A stretch of DNA of 64,000 nucleotides from Zeugodacus cucurbitae (Eukaryota; Arthropoda; Insecta; Diptera; Tephritidae), in the NCBI RefSeq assembly GCF_028554725.1, contig NC_071671.1, positions 29,078,001-29,142,000 of the forward strand, written 5' to 3'. This document shows, in pieces, positions 40,890 to 51,904 of this stretch. The notes beneath the pieces were generated by a model. That model was given only the letters and a program-made list of their open reading frames with translations, was not told where the DNA came from and did not search any database. Each line of letters begins with the position of its first letter. The first letter of the stretch is position 1. Both the position numbers and the translations under genes were made by a program.

Positions 40890-43713
40890 GGATGGAGTCA
40901 TATGTGAAAGTTCACGTAAGCGAGGAAAGTTTCTGACTGTCATTCACTTGGGAGTGGCCAGTAACGATTCTTTTGCATGTGGCTCAAGCAGCTCACGACT
41001 TCCGGTCTTAGACCAAGTATCTGGGTAGCCAACAGACATCCGTTTGGAGGCGAGCTAAAGTGAGAAGGCGAAACCCGCTTATGCGGTTGTGCGTAGGGTT
41101 TGGGACCCACCACATAAAAACACAACGAAAAGAACTAACCAGCCTCGGATGAGAGACCCCCATTTTGATGACGACCGCTGCAAACGTTTAAAGGACTACG
41201 AATTAAGGGCAAGCACCTGGAATGTCCGGACCCTTAATTGCGAAGGTGCCTCTGCCCAGCTGGTTGATGTCCTCGTAAGAGTAAAGGCTGACATCACCGC
41301 AATCCAAGAAATGCGATGGACGGGACAAGGACGGAAGAAGGTGGGTCCTTGTGACATCTACTACAGCGGTCATATAAAGGAGCGCAAATTCGGTGTGGGA
41401 TTCGTGGTGGGAGAGAGACTCCGTCGTCGAGTCCTGGCATTCACTCCGCTGGATGAACGTCTAGCCACAATCCGCATCAAAGCGAGGTTCTTCAACATAT
41501 CGCTGATTTGCGCCCACGCCCCGACGGAAGAGAAGGACGAAGTGATCAAAGATACCTTCTATGAGCGCCTAGAACGTACCTATGAGCGCATCTGAACGAT
41601 TTTCTACTCGACTTGCACTCCTGCTCTCTGAGAGCACTCATCAGCATCTCGGTATAAGGGAGCTGTGGGACGGCATATCAAACTCCTTACATACAGCTGC
41701 AACCGAAACCATTGGTTTTCGGAAAAGTCAAAAAAACAGCTGGTATGATGAGGATTGCCGTCTCGCAGTGGAGAGAAAACAGACTGCCTACCTCGCAATG
41801 TTGCGATCGACCGAACACGAGCGGGATGGGAAAGATACCGAGAGCTGAATAGGGAAGCGAGACGCATTTGTAGACAAAAAAAGAAAGAGGCCGAAATGCG
41901 TGAGTATGAAGAGCTTGACAAGCTGGCCGACAGAGGTACTGCTCGAAAATGTTACGAAAAGATCCGGCGACTAACTGAAGGTTTCAAGACCGGAGCACAC
42001 TCCTGTAGGACCCCCAGAGGTGATCTAGTTATTGGTGACCAGAGTATACTGAGTTTGTGGAGGGAACACTTCTCCAGCCTGCTGAATGGCAGTGAAAGTA
42101 CAACAACAGGAGATGGCGAAGCCGATTCCCCAATCGACGACGATGGAGCAGATGTTCCATTGCCCGACCGTGAAGAAATTCGAATAGCAATTACCCGCTT
42201 GAAGAACAATAAGGCAGCGGGGGCCGATGGATTACCGGCCGAGCTATTCAAATACGGCGGCGAAGAGCTGATAAGGTGCTTGCATCAGCTTCTTTGCAGA
42301 ATATGGTCGGAAGAAAGCATGCCTGACGATTGGAATCTCACTGTACTCTGCCCTATATACAAAAAGGGAGACCCCACAATTTGCGCCAATTACCGTGGGA
42401 TAAGCCTCCTCAACATCGCGTATAAGGTTCTGTCGAGCGTATTGTGTGAAAAACTAAAGCCCACCGTCAACAAACTGATTGGACCTTATCAGTGTGGCTT
42501 TAGACCTGGAAAATCAACAACAGACCAGATATTCACCATGCGCCAAATTTTGGAGAAGACCCGTGAAAAAAGGATCGACACACTCCATCTCTTTGTCGAC
42601 TTTAAAGCTGCTTTCGACAGCACGAAAAGGAGCTGCCTTTATGCCGCGATGTCTGAATTTGGTATCCCCGCAAAACTAATACGGCTGTGTAAGCTGACAT
42701 TGAGCAACACCAAAAGCTCCGTCAGGATCGGGAAGGACCTCTCCGAGCCGTTCGATACCAGACGAGGTTTCAGACAAGGTGACTCACTATCGTGCGACTT
42801 CTTTAACTTGATGCTGGAAAAAAATTATAAGAGCTGCAGAGCTAAATAGAGAAGGTACAATCTTCCACAAGAGTGTACAGCTACCGGCGTACGCCGATGA
42901 TATCGATATCGTTGGAAACAACACCCTCGCCGTTAGTTCTGCTTTTTCCAGACTGGATAAGGAAGCGAAGCGTATGGGTCTGGTGGTGAACGAGGACAAG
43001 ACGAAATATCTCCTGTCATCAAACAAACAGTCAGCGCATTCGCGTCTTGGCTCCCACGTCACTGTTGACAGTCATAACTTTGAAGTTGTAGATAATTTCG
43101 TCTACCTGGGAACCAGCTTTAACAGCAATAACAATGTCAGCCTGGAAATCCAACGCAGAATCACTCTTGCCAACAGGTGCTACTATGGACTAAGTAGGCA
43201 ATTGAAAAGTAAAGTCCTCTCTCGACGAACAAAAACCAAAGTCTACAAGTCTCTCATCATTCCCGTCCTACTTTACGGTGCAGAAGCGTGGACGATGTCA
43301 ACATCCGATGAGACGGCACTAGGAGTTTTCGAGAGAAAGGTTTTGCGGAAGATTTATGGTCCCTTAAGAATTGGCAACGACGAATACCGCAGACGATGGA
43401 ACGATGAGCTGTATGTGTTATTTGATGACATAGACATATGTAGTCCAGCGAATAAAAAAACAGCGGCTAGGTCATGTTGTTCGAATGGATGAAAGTGCTC
43501 CAGCTCTGAAAGTATTCGATGCAGTACCCGCTGGTGGAAGCCGAGGAAGAGGGAGACCTCCACTCCGATGGAAGGACCAGGTGGAGAGGGACCTGGCTTC
43601 GCTTGGTATAACCAATTGGCGCCAAACTGCCAGAAGGAGGGATACGTGGCGCGCTGTTTTGGACTCGGCTATAACCGCGTAAGCGGTGTCTACGCCAGTC
43701 AAGAAGAAGAAGA
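40890..43713 (+). pseudogene. RTE-type LINE copy L6 (subfamily A, internal deletion)
   Basis: Has the full 5' end (GGATGGAGTCATATG) and the AAG tail (about 43701-43713). The leader and endonuclease start are at 41089-41595 (DIYYSGHIKERKFGVGF). A deletion at about 41590 removes the second half of the endonuclease, fusing LERTYER to ERFSTRLALLLSESTH. The middle and RT run 41755-42849 with small shifts; a one-base insertion in an A run near 42820 ends that frame. The YADD box is intact near 42890 but in another frame, and the C-terminus is at 42974-43492 and 43485-43682, ending ITA. Not functional. No target duplication is visible. Confidence 0.93.
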
Positions 43714-43898
43714 ACATCAAATGAGTACCCTTATTATTTTGGTCTCATTTCGCTCATTTTGTTACCTTATTTTTTATCCCAGCACACTTAGTAAAACCTA
43801 CCTCAGTAAAATTGATATTTGTGCACTGTTATTTTTCTATTTTTTTATTTATCCTTTGCATATTTTATTCATTATTGATTTTTTTAGATATTAATAAA

Positions 43899-44110
43899 TC
43901 TATATATATAAAAGAAAGTCGTGTTAGTTCAATTATTTATAGATAAAGAATGGCTGAACCGATTTGACATAAATTTGGTTTGGAGGTAGCTTAGGACCAG
44001 GGGCAGAAAATAGGATACTTTTTAATCCATTTTCGTGACGACAACGTGAATAAACGGCTAGGTTAGCTATGCGAAATCGTCTATCGTCGAACAAATAGAT
44101 TATTTGCGAA
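43899..44110 (+). mobile_element. Helitron/Helentron-like 5' end
   Basis: Begins TCTATATATATAAAAGAAAG after an A, followed by 'gaatggctgaaccgatttg' and 'ggaggtagcttaggaccag'. Helitrons start with TC and insert between A and T; this leader type, with 'aactgctgaaccgatttg'-like wording, is common at insect Helentron starts. The 3' end could not be placed. The sequence to 45700 shows no gene. Confidence 0.5.
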
Positions 44111-45704
44111 GCTCAAGAAGAAATTTTTCAAATAGTGATTTGAATCGAGAAGCGTTTTAATACGATTGCTGTATTGATTACAGTTTGCATAACACACCAG
44201 AATCAAGACATTTTCTAGCAAAAAAATACAACGGTTGTTTTCAAATGACATCATTTGGGGCAGACATGATCGAAGAACGAGGTTTTAATCCGACTTTCAA
44301 GGTATATATGTAGGTACTGTATTTATTCCTATGTTTTAACCGTATACCTGGCCGTGTGGCAGTCATGTTACATACTGCAAAGACTCAATTTCGGTATTGC
44401 TGTTAAAACAATTCCAATAGGATATTTTAATATATAAATATAACGGGACCTCTACTTCATATAATATGCATGCGGTGTTTGAAAAAGCTTATTGTATACG
44501 TTTTTTATTTCGATCCAAAAGTTTGCATTACAAAATTTATTGCTCGAAGTGGTAAACTTTACTTATTGAAAAAGGATTAAATATCACAACGATCTTGATC
44601 TATTTTTCTTTTAGAACAGTGCGTTTGTTTATATTTAGTGAATTTTTACCAAGCGTGCTTTTTAATTTTAATTTTTTTTCCTCTACGGGCAATGTAAGGT
44701 TTAAATAAAAACGTACATATATTTTTTGCAATAAAAGAATTAAATACGTTTAAAATATATAGTAAAAGAAAGTTGCCCATGTGACAGCCTATTTAACATA
44801 TATTTAGACAGTACATACTTATATACAAATATAAAAATATTATATTGAATATGAGTTACAACGTTCTGAATCGCCCCGCCTCGAAAAAATGTTCTCGCAC
44901 TTCCTTCTCCACAATTCCGGATGATTGGCTTAACGGAAAAAATAGAGCTGTTTTAATCTTAAATGCATGGAATATTACAAAATGATCATACCAAAAATTA
45001 AACTTTTGGTAGACATTTGAAAAAAAAAATAAATTGCCAATTTAGTTTTTTTTTAAGTTTTTTCATACATATGTACATATAAAAAAATCAAAATGTTGGT
45101 AATTTTTGATTGATAACACCGTACATCAGTCGGCTGGGTATTGGATCAAACTTAATTTTTATGGGAGATTGAGCCATAACTAAAAAGCGTTAGTTTTTAA
45201 AAAATTGTGCCATTATTTTTTTTAATTTAAATTTTTGAATTATTTTTCAAAGATTCAACCTCGCCTACTTATATGTATGCCAATTGAATAAAAAGGTAAG
45301 GTAGATTATGCCCATATTTTTACTTTTTTGGTAACATATGTATGTATGTACATACATACTAGAATTAATAATGGCGTTTCCAGTAAGCTAAATTTCGAAA
45401 AACGGAGAGCATACTTTTTTTACTTATGAATTATTCTATTCTCCAGGAAAATTTACATTTTTTACAGAAAAAATTGTGTCATATAGTGTAATAGAGCGTT
45501 CCATGCGTTTACATGTGCTGAGCGCACCCTACTGATTTCAAGTCCTTAGGTCAAGTCGATTTTGAATTTGTAGATTCACCATAGAATTCGGGCATCGCAA
45601 CCTCTTGAAAATACAGAACATAAATTTAAAAAATTAAAATACTTGAATATTCTAGGTTATCAAAATAAAAAAATAACTTAATAACATCCAAAATCAGCTC
45701 ATTC
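44111..45704. other. PTP intron sequence, unassigned
   Basis: AT-rich, without recognised genes or repeats; may include the body of the Helentron-like element starting at 43899. Confidence 0.35.
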
Positions 45705-45707
45705 CTC

Positions 45708-45935
45708 AATGGTTTGTTTTAGCTGTATTGAGCTGTTATACTGCTTTGTTCAGCTAAAAAAAAATTGCTAAAAGTATGGCCCATAAATGCTCTATTAAAT
45801 ACAGATCAGGACTTAAAGCCGGTAACCGATCTTAGGGAATATTACGCGACTCAAAAAGGCCAGTTGTCGCCAAGATATTCCTTAGCAACCGTGATAAGTT
45901 CACTGTCCAGCAATTACATATATATTTTGTCTTTC
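45708..45935. repeat. Repeat shared with 34400-34520, with an extra 90-bp segment
   Basis: The two copies agree from 'ttgttttagctgt' through 'aataaatactctatt' and resume at 'ttcactgtccag'. In this copy about 90 bp (45808-45899) stand between these blocks, in an open plus-strand frame reading DQDLKPVTDLREYYATQKGQ. Which state is ancestral is not known. Confidence 0.65.
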
Positions 45936-46010
45936 GACTTGATTGATACATACATTCTTGTTTATAATATTTTCGAATAACGAAAGTTTTGCATATAATT
46001 TAAGGCTTAC

Positions 46011-46483
46011 CAAAATAATCGTTTTGAAATCCAAATGTATGAAATGCCAGCACACAACGATAGAAGTAAACATCCGCAAATGCAGATAATAATTAGCGTC
46101 AATTGAAAAACAGAGTCAGTTGCAAACTCCAACAGTGCCACATCGTTATAACCAGATCTTGTAAAAAATCGAAAGACTACGTAGTATTCAGTAGCTGGCT
46201 TTAACGGCCCATTGCAATATATTTTTTCAGTTATGCATTCACTGAAATTCGAACACATCTCTGATAAACTTTCGGCACAAATTCTACTTCCAATTATATA
46301 AGTTATGTAAGATTCATTAGAATATAATCCATTTAACGGATTCCAACGAACTTCTGTAGATTGGTATTGATGAATACAGTTTTTATTATTATTAGCATAG
46401 GCATCGTTCCAAGACATAACATATGGCCAACTTTCGTACGAGTTCAAAGAATCAAATCGAAGTTCTGGAGCTGGACTACATCC
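46011..46483 (-). CDS. Receptor-type PTP, membrane-proximal FNIII-like and transmembrane exon
   Basis: A 473-bp minus-strand exon with acceptor 'attttcag' and donor GTAAGC. It starts in phase 0 (GCSPAPELRFD) and ends with two bases of a Trp codon completed at 30139. The extracellular part has six cysteines and a beta-sandwich-like pattern ending YYVVFRFFTRSGYNDVALLE, the G-strand region of a fibronectin type III module as found next to the membrane in receptor PTPs. A single hydrophobic helix follows (LTLIIICICGCLLLSLCAGI), then the stop-transfer SKR. The receptor would span the plasma membrane with the phosphatase inside the cell. Exons for the remaining ectodomain are not seen between 46484 and 64000. 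Confidence 0.88.
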
Positions 46484-46551
46484 CTGAAAATACAAAATTA
46501 CATTTCGTATTAGAATAAATACATGTCTTATGTAATACCTTTAAATAAAAG

Positions 46552-46650
46552 AAGTAAGGGAGGACTAAGGTCTGGTGTAATCGAATATTTTCCACTGTCG
46601 CAATTTGTAATGGTAATTTGCTTGGAAAGTTATTATTGTAGACCTAATAT
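46552..46650 (-). repeat. Degraded foldback-family terminus
   Basis: Contains 'gaagtaagggaggactaagg' and a corrupted terminal hairpin followed by 'cactgtcgcaattt'. It directly precedes the intact copy at 46657. Confidence 0.6.
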
Positions 46651-46656
46651 ATTAAA

Positions 46657-48324
46657 AACAAGTAAGGAAGGGCTAAGTTCGGATGTAACCGAACATTTTA
46701 TACTCTCGCAATTTATTTATTTAACTTTATTTATATTAATAATACACAATTTGACCCACATATTCGTCATATATAGTGCATAAAGTCCATTGAAAGTTGG
46801 AAACCATAATATTAGGTTAGAAGCACCGAGGCACTCGTGTTCGATATATGGGGCCTTAAAAACCTATGATCCGATTTCGGCGATTTTTAAAATGCGGCTG
46901 CCACACTATAAACATAGTATTTGTGCAAAGCTCTGCACCGATATCTTCACTAGTGCTTACTTTGTATATTGTAAAGTAAACGATTCAGATCGTCTTCAAA
47001 GTTCTGGTATATAGGAAGTAGGCGTGGTTGTTAAGCGATTTTGCCTATTTTCACAACATATCATTGGGATGTAAGGAAACTATTACAAACCAAGTTTCAT
47101 TGAAATCGGTCGAGTAGTTCCTGAGATATGGTTTTTGACCCATAAGTGGGCGACGCCACGCCCCTTTTTCATTTTGTAAAAAAATTTGAGTGTAACTTCC
47201 ATCCGCCATTTCTTATTAGTTCCTGAGATATGGTTTTTGACCCATAAGTGGGCGACGCCACGCCCCTTTTTCATTTTGTAAAAAAATTTGAGTGTAGCTT
47301 CCATCCGCCATTTCTTATGTGAAATTTTGTGTTTCTGACGTTTTTGGTTAGTGAGTTAACCCACTTTTAGTAATTTTCAACCTAACCTTTTTATGGGAGG
47401 GGACGTGGTTATTATCCGATTTCTGTCGTATCTGGACTGTATAAGGAAATGGCTAAAAAAAAAACGACTGCAGAAAGTTTGGTTTATATAGCTCTATTGG
47501 TTTGCGAGATATATACAAAAAACCTATTTGGGGGCGGGGCCACGCCCACTTCGCCAAAAAAAATACATCCAAATATGCCCCCTCATAGTGCGATCCTTCG
47601 CACCAAATTTTATTTCCATAGCTTTATTAATGGCTTAGTTATGGCACTTTATGTGTTTTCGGTTTTCGTCATTTTGTGGGCGTGGCAGTGGTCCGATTTT
47701 GCAGGTTGAAAATTACTAAAAGTGGGTTAACTCACTAACCAAAACCGTCAGAAACACTAAATTTCACATAAGAAATGGCAGATGGAAGCTACACTCAGTT
47801 TTTTTTTACAAAATGGAAAATGGGCGTGGCGTCGCCCACTTATGGGTCAAAAACCATATCTCAGGAACTACTCGACAGATTTCAATGAAACTTGGTTTGT
47901 AATAGTTTCCTTATATCAATGATATGTTGTGAAAATAGGCCAAAATAGGCCGAGCCTACTTCCTATATACCAGAACTTTGAAGACTATCTGAATCGCTTA
48001 CTTTACAATATATAAAGTAAGCACTAGTGAAGATATCGGTGCAGAGCTTTGCACAAATACTATGTTTATAGTGTGGCAGCCCCATTCTAAAAAACGCCGA
48101 AATCGGACCATAGGTTTTTAAGGCCCCATATATCGAACACGAGGGCCTCGGTGCTTCTAACCTAATATTATGGTTTCCAACTTTTAATCGACTTTATACA
48201 ATATATGTATATGACGAATATATGGGTCAAATTGTGTATTATTAATATAAATAAAGTTAAATAAATAAATTGCGAGAGTATAAAATGTTCGGTTAAACCC
48301 GAACTTAGCCCTTCCTTACTTGTT
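46657..48324. mobile_element. Foldback-like element with long inverted-repeat arms
   Basis: Ends AACAAGTAAGG (46657) and CCTTACTTGTT (ending 48324). The left arm 46657-47383 is the reverse complement of the right arm 47703-48324; the unmatched centre is about 319 bp. The left arm is longer because a block of about 107 bp is tandemly duplicated (about 47110-47216 and 47217-47323). Inner blocks 'tgggcgacgccacgcccc' and 'acccacttttagtaattttc' face each other in the two arms. No protein is encoded; the frames at 47083 and 47449 are repeat shadows. Confidence 0.85.
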
Positions 48325-49292
48325 ATAAAACACAATTTGACCCACATATTCGTCATATACAGTACTTTTCGTTTAATTGACCCTATGGATAATTGGTTTC
48401 CCCGTTTAGTTGAACGGAGTTATCGAGCAAAAAATATACTATATGTAAATTTTCTCGGATAATTGGACTCGGTTAATTGATTTTCCCGCTTAGTTGGTTC
48501 ACAATATATGTCATCAAAAATCATTTTCCTTTTAAATTTCCCCGGTTAATTCCACCAAATAATATAATAATATATTAAAGATACATATTTAAACAGTATT
48601 TTTTTAAATTTATATGTATGTATATACAAATTCCGAAAGCCTAGCCGTTGGTATCTCATATTCCATAAAGTGTCAAAAAAAAAAGGTTCTTGCATCATAA
48701 CTCATTATTGGTTCATCCAACTCAACAAACCAAAAATATTTATTGTTAATGAACGAAGGTAAAAGAAAATATTAAAAGTTGAATTTTGGATATATTTTGA
48801 ACTAAAGAACTAACTTTTGTGGACAAATTTTCGCCATATACTAATTCAAAAAAATAGTTGTAATAAAGATGTGTGGAAATTTTCCAACAAAATCTTCATA
48901 ACTTTTCAAGAAATCGTGTCCACTGACTTCAAAATTCGAGTTTGAGATAAACCCGCTTAATGTTTTACATTCTTGAAATTTTAATCATATCGATGTCATA
49001 ATTTTGGATAATATTTTATTATCGTACTATTTAATAAGACAAACAACTTTCAAATTTTGATTCCCACGTAATCGCTTAATTCACGAAATAGTCCAAATAA
49101 GCGTGATTCCTGTAATTGAACAAACTGTTCAGTAAAGCGGGATTCTTTTAATTGAACAACTTGTTCAATTAAGCGAGTATCTGTTAATTGATTCCCCGGT
49201 TAATTGAACGAAAATTTTGATGTGCAATTAAGCGAAAAGTACTGTATATGGTATAAAGTCCATGGAAATTTTGAAATCCTAATAATAGGTAC
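48325..49292 (-). repeat. Foldback-family fragment split by a MITE
   Basis: Left part 'cacaatttgacccacatatt' (48331-48350) and right part 'ggtataaagtccatgg' (about 49250-49265) are adjacent in the other copies, showing that the element at 48360-49244 was inserted here. Confidence 0.8.
48360..49244. mobile_element. Pogo/Tigger-like MITE 2, complete copy
   Basis: 885 bp with inverted ends CAGTACTTTTCGTTTAATTG (left) and the complement of CAGTACTTTTCGCTTAATTG (right), flanked by TA duplications (48358-48359, 49245-49246). The same ends are repeated internally as 'gttcaattaagcg' and 'ttaattgattccccgg' motifs. Noncoding. A second copy lies at 55845-61710. Confidence 0.85.
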
Positions 49293-50021
49293 AGTTTGTC
49301 AACTAATTCTTTGCAAAATGCAAATTGATACAAAAAATCAACTTAGCCATTAAATCTCTAAAACAACTGTTTAGTTTTTTATGATTTTTCTTTTACAGTA
49401 TTATTATAAGATATATCTAGTAATAGAATATGTTAAAAAAACAACAAAAGTAAAAACAAAAACATAAGAAAGAACTCAAATAATCAAAAACAACAAAAAA
49501 TCAATTGTCAATGAATTCTTTGCAAAATGCATGCACTAGTCGAAGAGAGATTCATGAGAAATGAACGGGACATTCTTAAAAAAACCAACAAGTGTTCTTC
49601 TGGGAATATTCTGGCATATATTCATGTTTCGAATTGCACAGATCTAATTGGAAATCAGAAAAAATTGGTGTCCAAAATTTAAAATATCAAGCTAAGGACT
49701 ATGCACAATATTATTCAGGAGGAAAAAAATAAAATAAAATGCATTTGAAGAACTCTGGAGGCAATCTTTCAGAGCTTTCACTTTGGGATTTTTCTTAAAT
49801 ATTACAACAAGTAGATAAAAACCCCAAAAACTTGCCTGAAAAAGTTGGGGAAAAATATAAAAAATATTAGAACAACAACAGTAACAATGAAGAAGTGAGG
49901 AAAGTGTTAAATCTTCCCCAGTACTCGTCCCATGTGGCCAGGAAAATGCCACCTCTATATGCCAATAGCATCCATTACTATTGAAAATTATCTATAGTTG
50001 ATGTTACTGAGTCAATGATTA
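49293..50021 (+). mobile_element. Possible Tc1-like element end with IR/DR structure
   Basis: After TA, the sequence CAGTTTGTCAACTAATTCTT followed by TGCAAAATGCA is repeated about 210 bp later as CAATTGTCAATGAATTCTTT at 49503. Outer and inner direct repeats about 200 bp apart are the IR/DR arrangement of some Tc1-like transposons. The following 450 bp have no frame that I can identify as transposase, and a right end was not found. Confidence 0.35.
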
Positions 50022-50112
50022 TACTCTCTTAGCAACTTTGTTGCTAGCAATTTTATTACGAGTGTATAACAAGTAAGAAAGGATTTGGTTCGGGTGTAAC
50101 CGAACATTTATA
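50022..50112 (-). repeat. Foldback-family terminal fragments
   Basis: Contains 'atactctcttagcaactttg', then AACAAGTAAG and 'gttcgggtgtaaccgaac'. Short piece between the Tc1-like region and the LINE remnant. Confidence 0.65.
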
Positions 50113-50159
50113 AAATTTTATTAAGATACCACTATTTTACTATTACTATTTGAACAATA

Positions 50160-50485
50160 TATTTGGCCTAAAGTCCACTAGAATAACGTCCCCTGCTTCC
50201 CCCGGATATTGCACCGTATACTATCAAATCTGGAATGTTCTCAGCCACTCGAATAATTTGACCTTGCCAGCGTTGCCGCTATTCCTTTATTCACTGGACT
50301 ATATTAATGTATATGACGTACAGCACATAAATCCTTCGCAAAACCTTCTTCTCGAAAATTCTTAACGCCGACTTTTATGATGTTGACATTGTCCATGCCT
50401 CCACACCATTTAGTCGAACGGGAAGGATGTAGGATATGTGGAGTCAAGTCTTTGCCCGTCGATAGATGTCTTTACGTTCAATCAG
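50160..50485 (-). pseudogene. LINE C-terminal remnant (minus strand)
   Basis: Highly diverged match to the RTE LINE C-terminus. Read on the plus strand it includes 'gaatgttctcagccactcg' and 'cagcgttgccgctattcctt', aligning with the conserved WLGHVVRM and RIKRQRLRW segments of other copies in reverse. Many stops. Confidence 0.7.
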
Positions 50486-50564
50486 AAAAATCTAAATCGT
50501 TATATGTATGTTGTATATGGGGCTGGGTGCACCAATTTATATAAGGCTATACATAATGATTAAG

Positions 50565-50655
50565 TTCTCCAGTCCTACTTTATGGTGAAGAAGCGTGGAC
50601 GATGTCAACATCAGATGAGAGGACAATAGGAGTTTTCGAGAGGAAATTTTTGTTG
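50565..50655 (+). pseudogene. LINE C-terminal remnant (plus strand)
   Basis: The frame reads LLYGEEAWTMSTSDERTIGV and FERKF, matching LLYGAEAWTMSTSDET..GVFERK of the LINE. It lies opposite in orientation to the remnant at 50160-50485. Confidence 0.85.
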
Positions 50656-51466
50656 TTTTGTTGCGAGAGTATAATGAACCAAGGATTATATATGTATATA
50701 TTTATACTCTCGCAACATGTTGCACAGAGTATAATAGTTTGGTCACATAGCGGTTGTTTGTGTCACACAGAAATAAAAGAGTTAGAAATGGGGTTATATA
50801 TGTATATATAAATGATCAGGATGATGAGTGGTGTTTAAATCCGGACGTCTGTCAGTCCGTCTGTCCGTGTAAGCGATAACTTGAGTAAAAATTGAGATAT
50901 CTTAATGAAACTTGGAACACATATTCCTTGGTACCCTGAGGAGGTTTATGTATATACGGTATTCAAAATTGAATTTCTTACATCAATGTGATTACTTTTT
51001 TATGTTTCATACTTAAAAGTAATAACATTTTTAACTATACCAAAATCCCGATGGCATACTTCTACAATTTGTGTACTTGCAGTTGTAGTTGAATGTTCTT
51101 TACCAAGCAGGGAACTAAGACATGTTTATTCGAGAGTATATCTTATTGTAGTCCCTTTAGACCTGACAAATGTTTAACATCTCCAGCGATAATTAGTGTA
51201 AGTTAGTTAGTTATTAGAGATGACTAACATAATGAAGTTCTGCAATCAAATCTCTGACAAAAAATCTGTATTTCTATAAAGTACCAAAATATTAATGTTG
51301 AAGCTTTTAAACAAACGTACAGACGACAGACAGACATCCGGATTTCAATCTTTCTCGTCAAACTGGTTGATTAACTCTATATAACTCGTTTAATTTTAGG
51401 TGTTAAAAAAGATTATGTGAACAAAACTATCATACTCTCTGTACAACATGTTGCGAGAGCATAAAA
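50656..51466. repeat. Foldback-family copy with inverted inner ends
   Basis: Left part near 50703 has 'ctctcgcaacatgttgcaca' and right part near 51435-51460 has 'caacatgttgcgagagcata', its complement. Between them are the family blocks 'aacttgagtaaaaattgag' and 'cagacagacatccggatt'. It lacks the AACAAGTAAGG outer ends. Confidence 0.7.
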
Positions 51467-51659
51467 GTGTACAATATAAACAATCATATGTTACATACAT
51501 AATTAAAATTGTATTGTGTTTCAAATTATGTATTGGCATAGGCGAATGAAGCACAACTTTCAAGCAAATACAAAACAATATGATTAGTTTATAATTCTGA
51601 CATATGAAGTCTATTTATTTAATAAAGTAAATAACACAGCCCGACAAAATTAAAAAAGG

Positions 51660-51723
51660 GTATAAAAAAGCTATATCATGAAAACTGGAGCTGATAGAGG
51701 CAAACTGATTACAGATTTGAATT
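51660..51723. repeat. Left flank of Harbinger-2, duplicate of 61791-61855
   Basis: 'aaaaaagctatatcatgaaa' through 'gattacagattt' recurs at 61794-61853 with few differences. Together with 54193-54495 it forms one repeat unit interrupted by Harbinger-2. Confidence 0.85.
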
Positions 51724-51904
51724 CAGGGGGGTTACTCTGTAAGGCGTTGCGCAAGTGAAAATGCTCGGTAATGAAAAAAAGCAACTCTGTAAGGCGACTA
51801 GCGAATTCGAAATTGCGTTTTGCGCATTTATTTTTACCCCTTCGCAATGGCAGCACTCTGTATTGCGTAAACGACTTTCAAATCTGTGCGTTTAACGAGT
51901 TTTT

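Noticed and set aside
46790..48356. Several open frames with similar peptides in foldback copies (also at 25050, 29398, 54805, 14565)
   Set aside because: They occur on both strands wherever the repeat occurs, vary with the repeat, and match no domain; they are shadows of a noncoding repeat.
49560..49960. Transposase gene downstream of the Tc1-like repeats
   Set aside because: No D,D34E or helix-turn-helix motif could be read in any frame.
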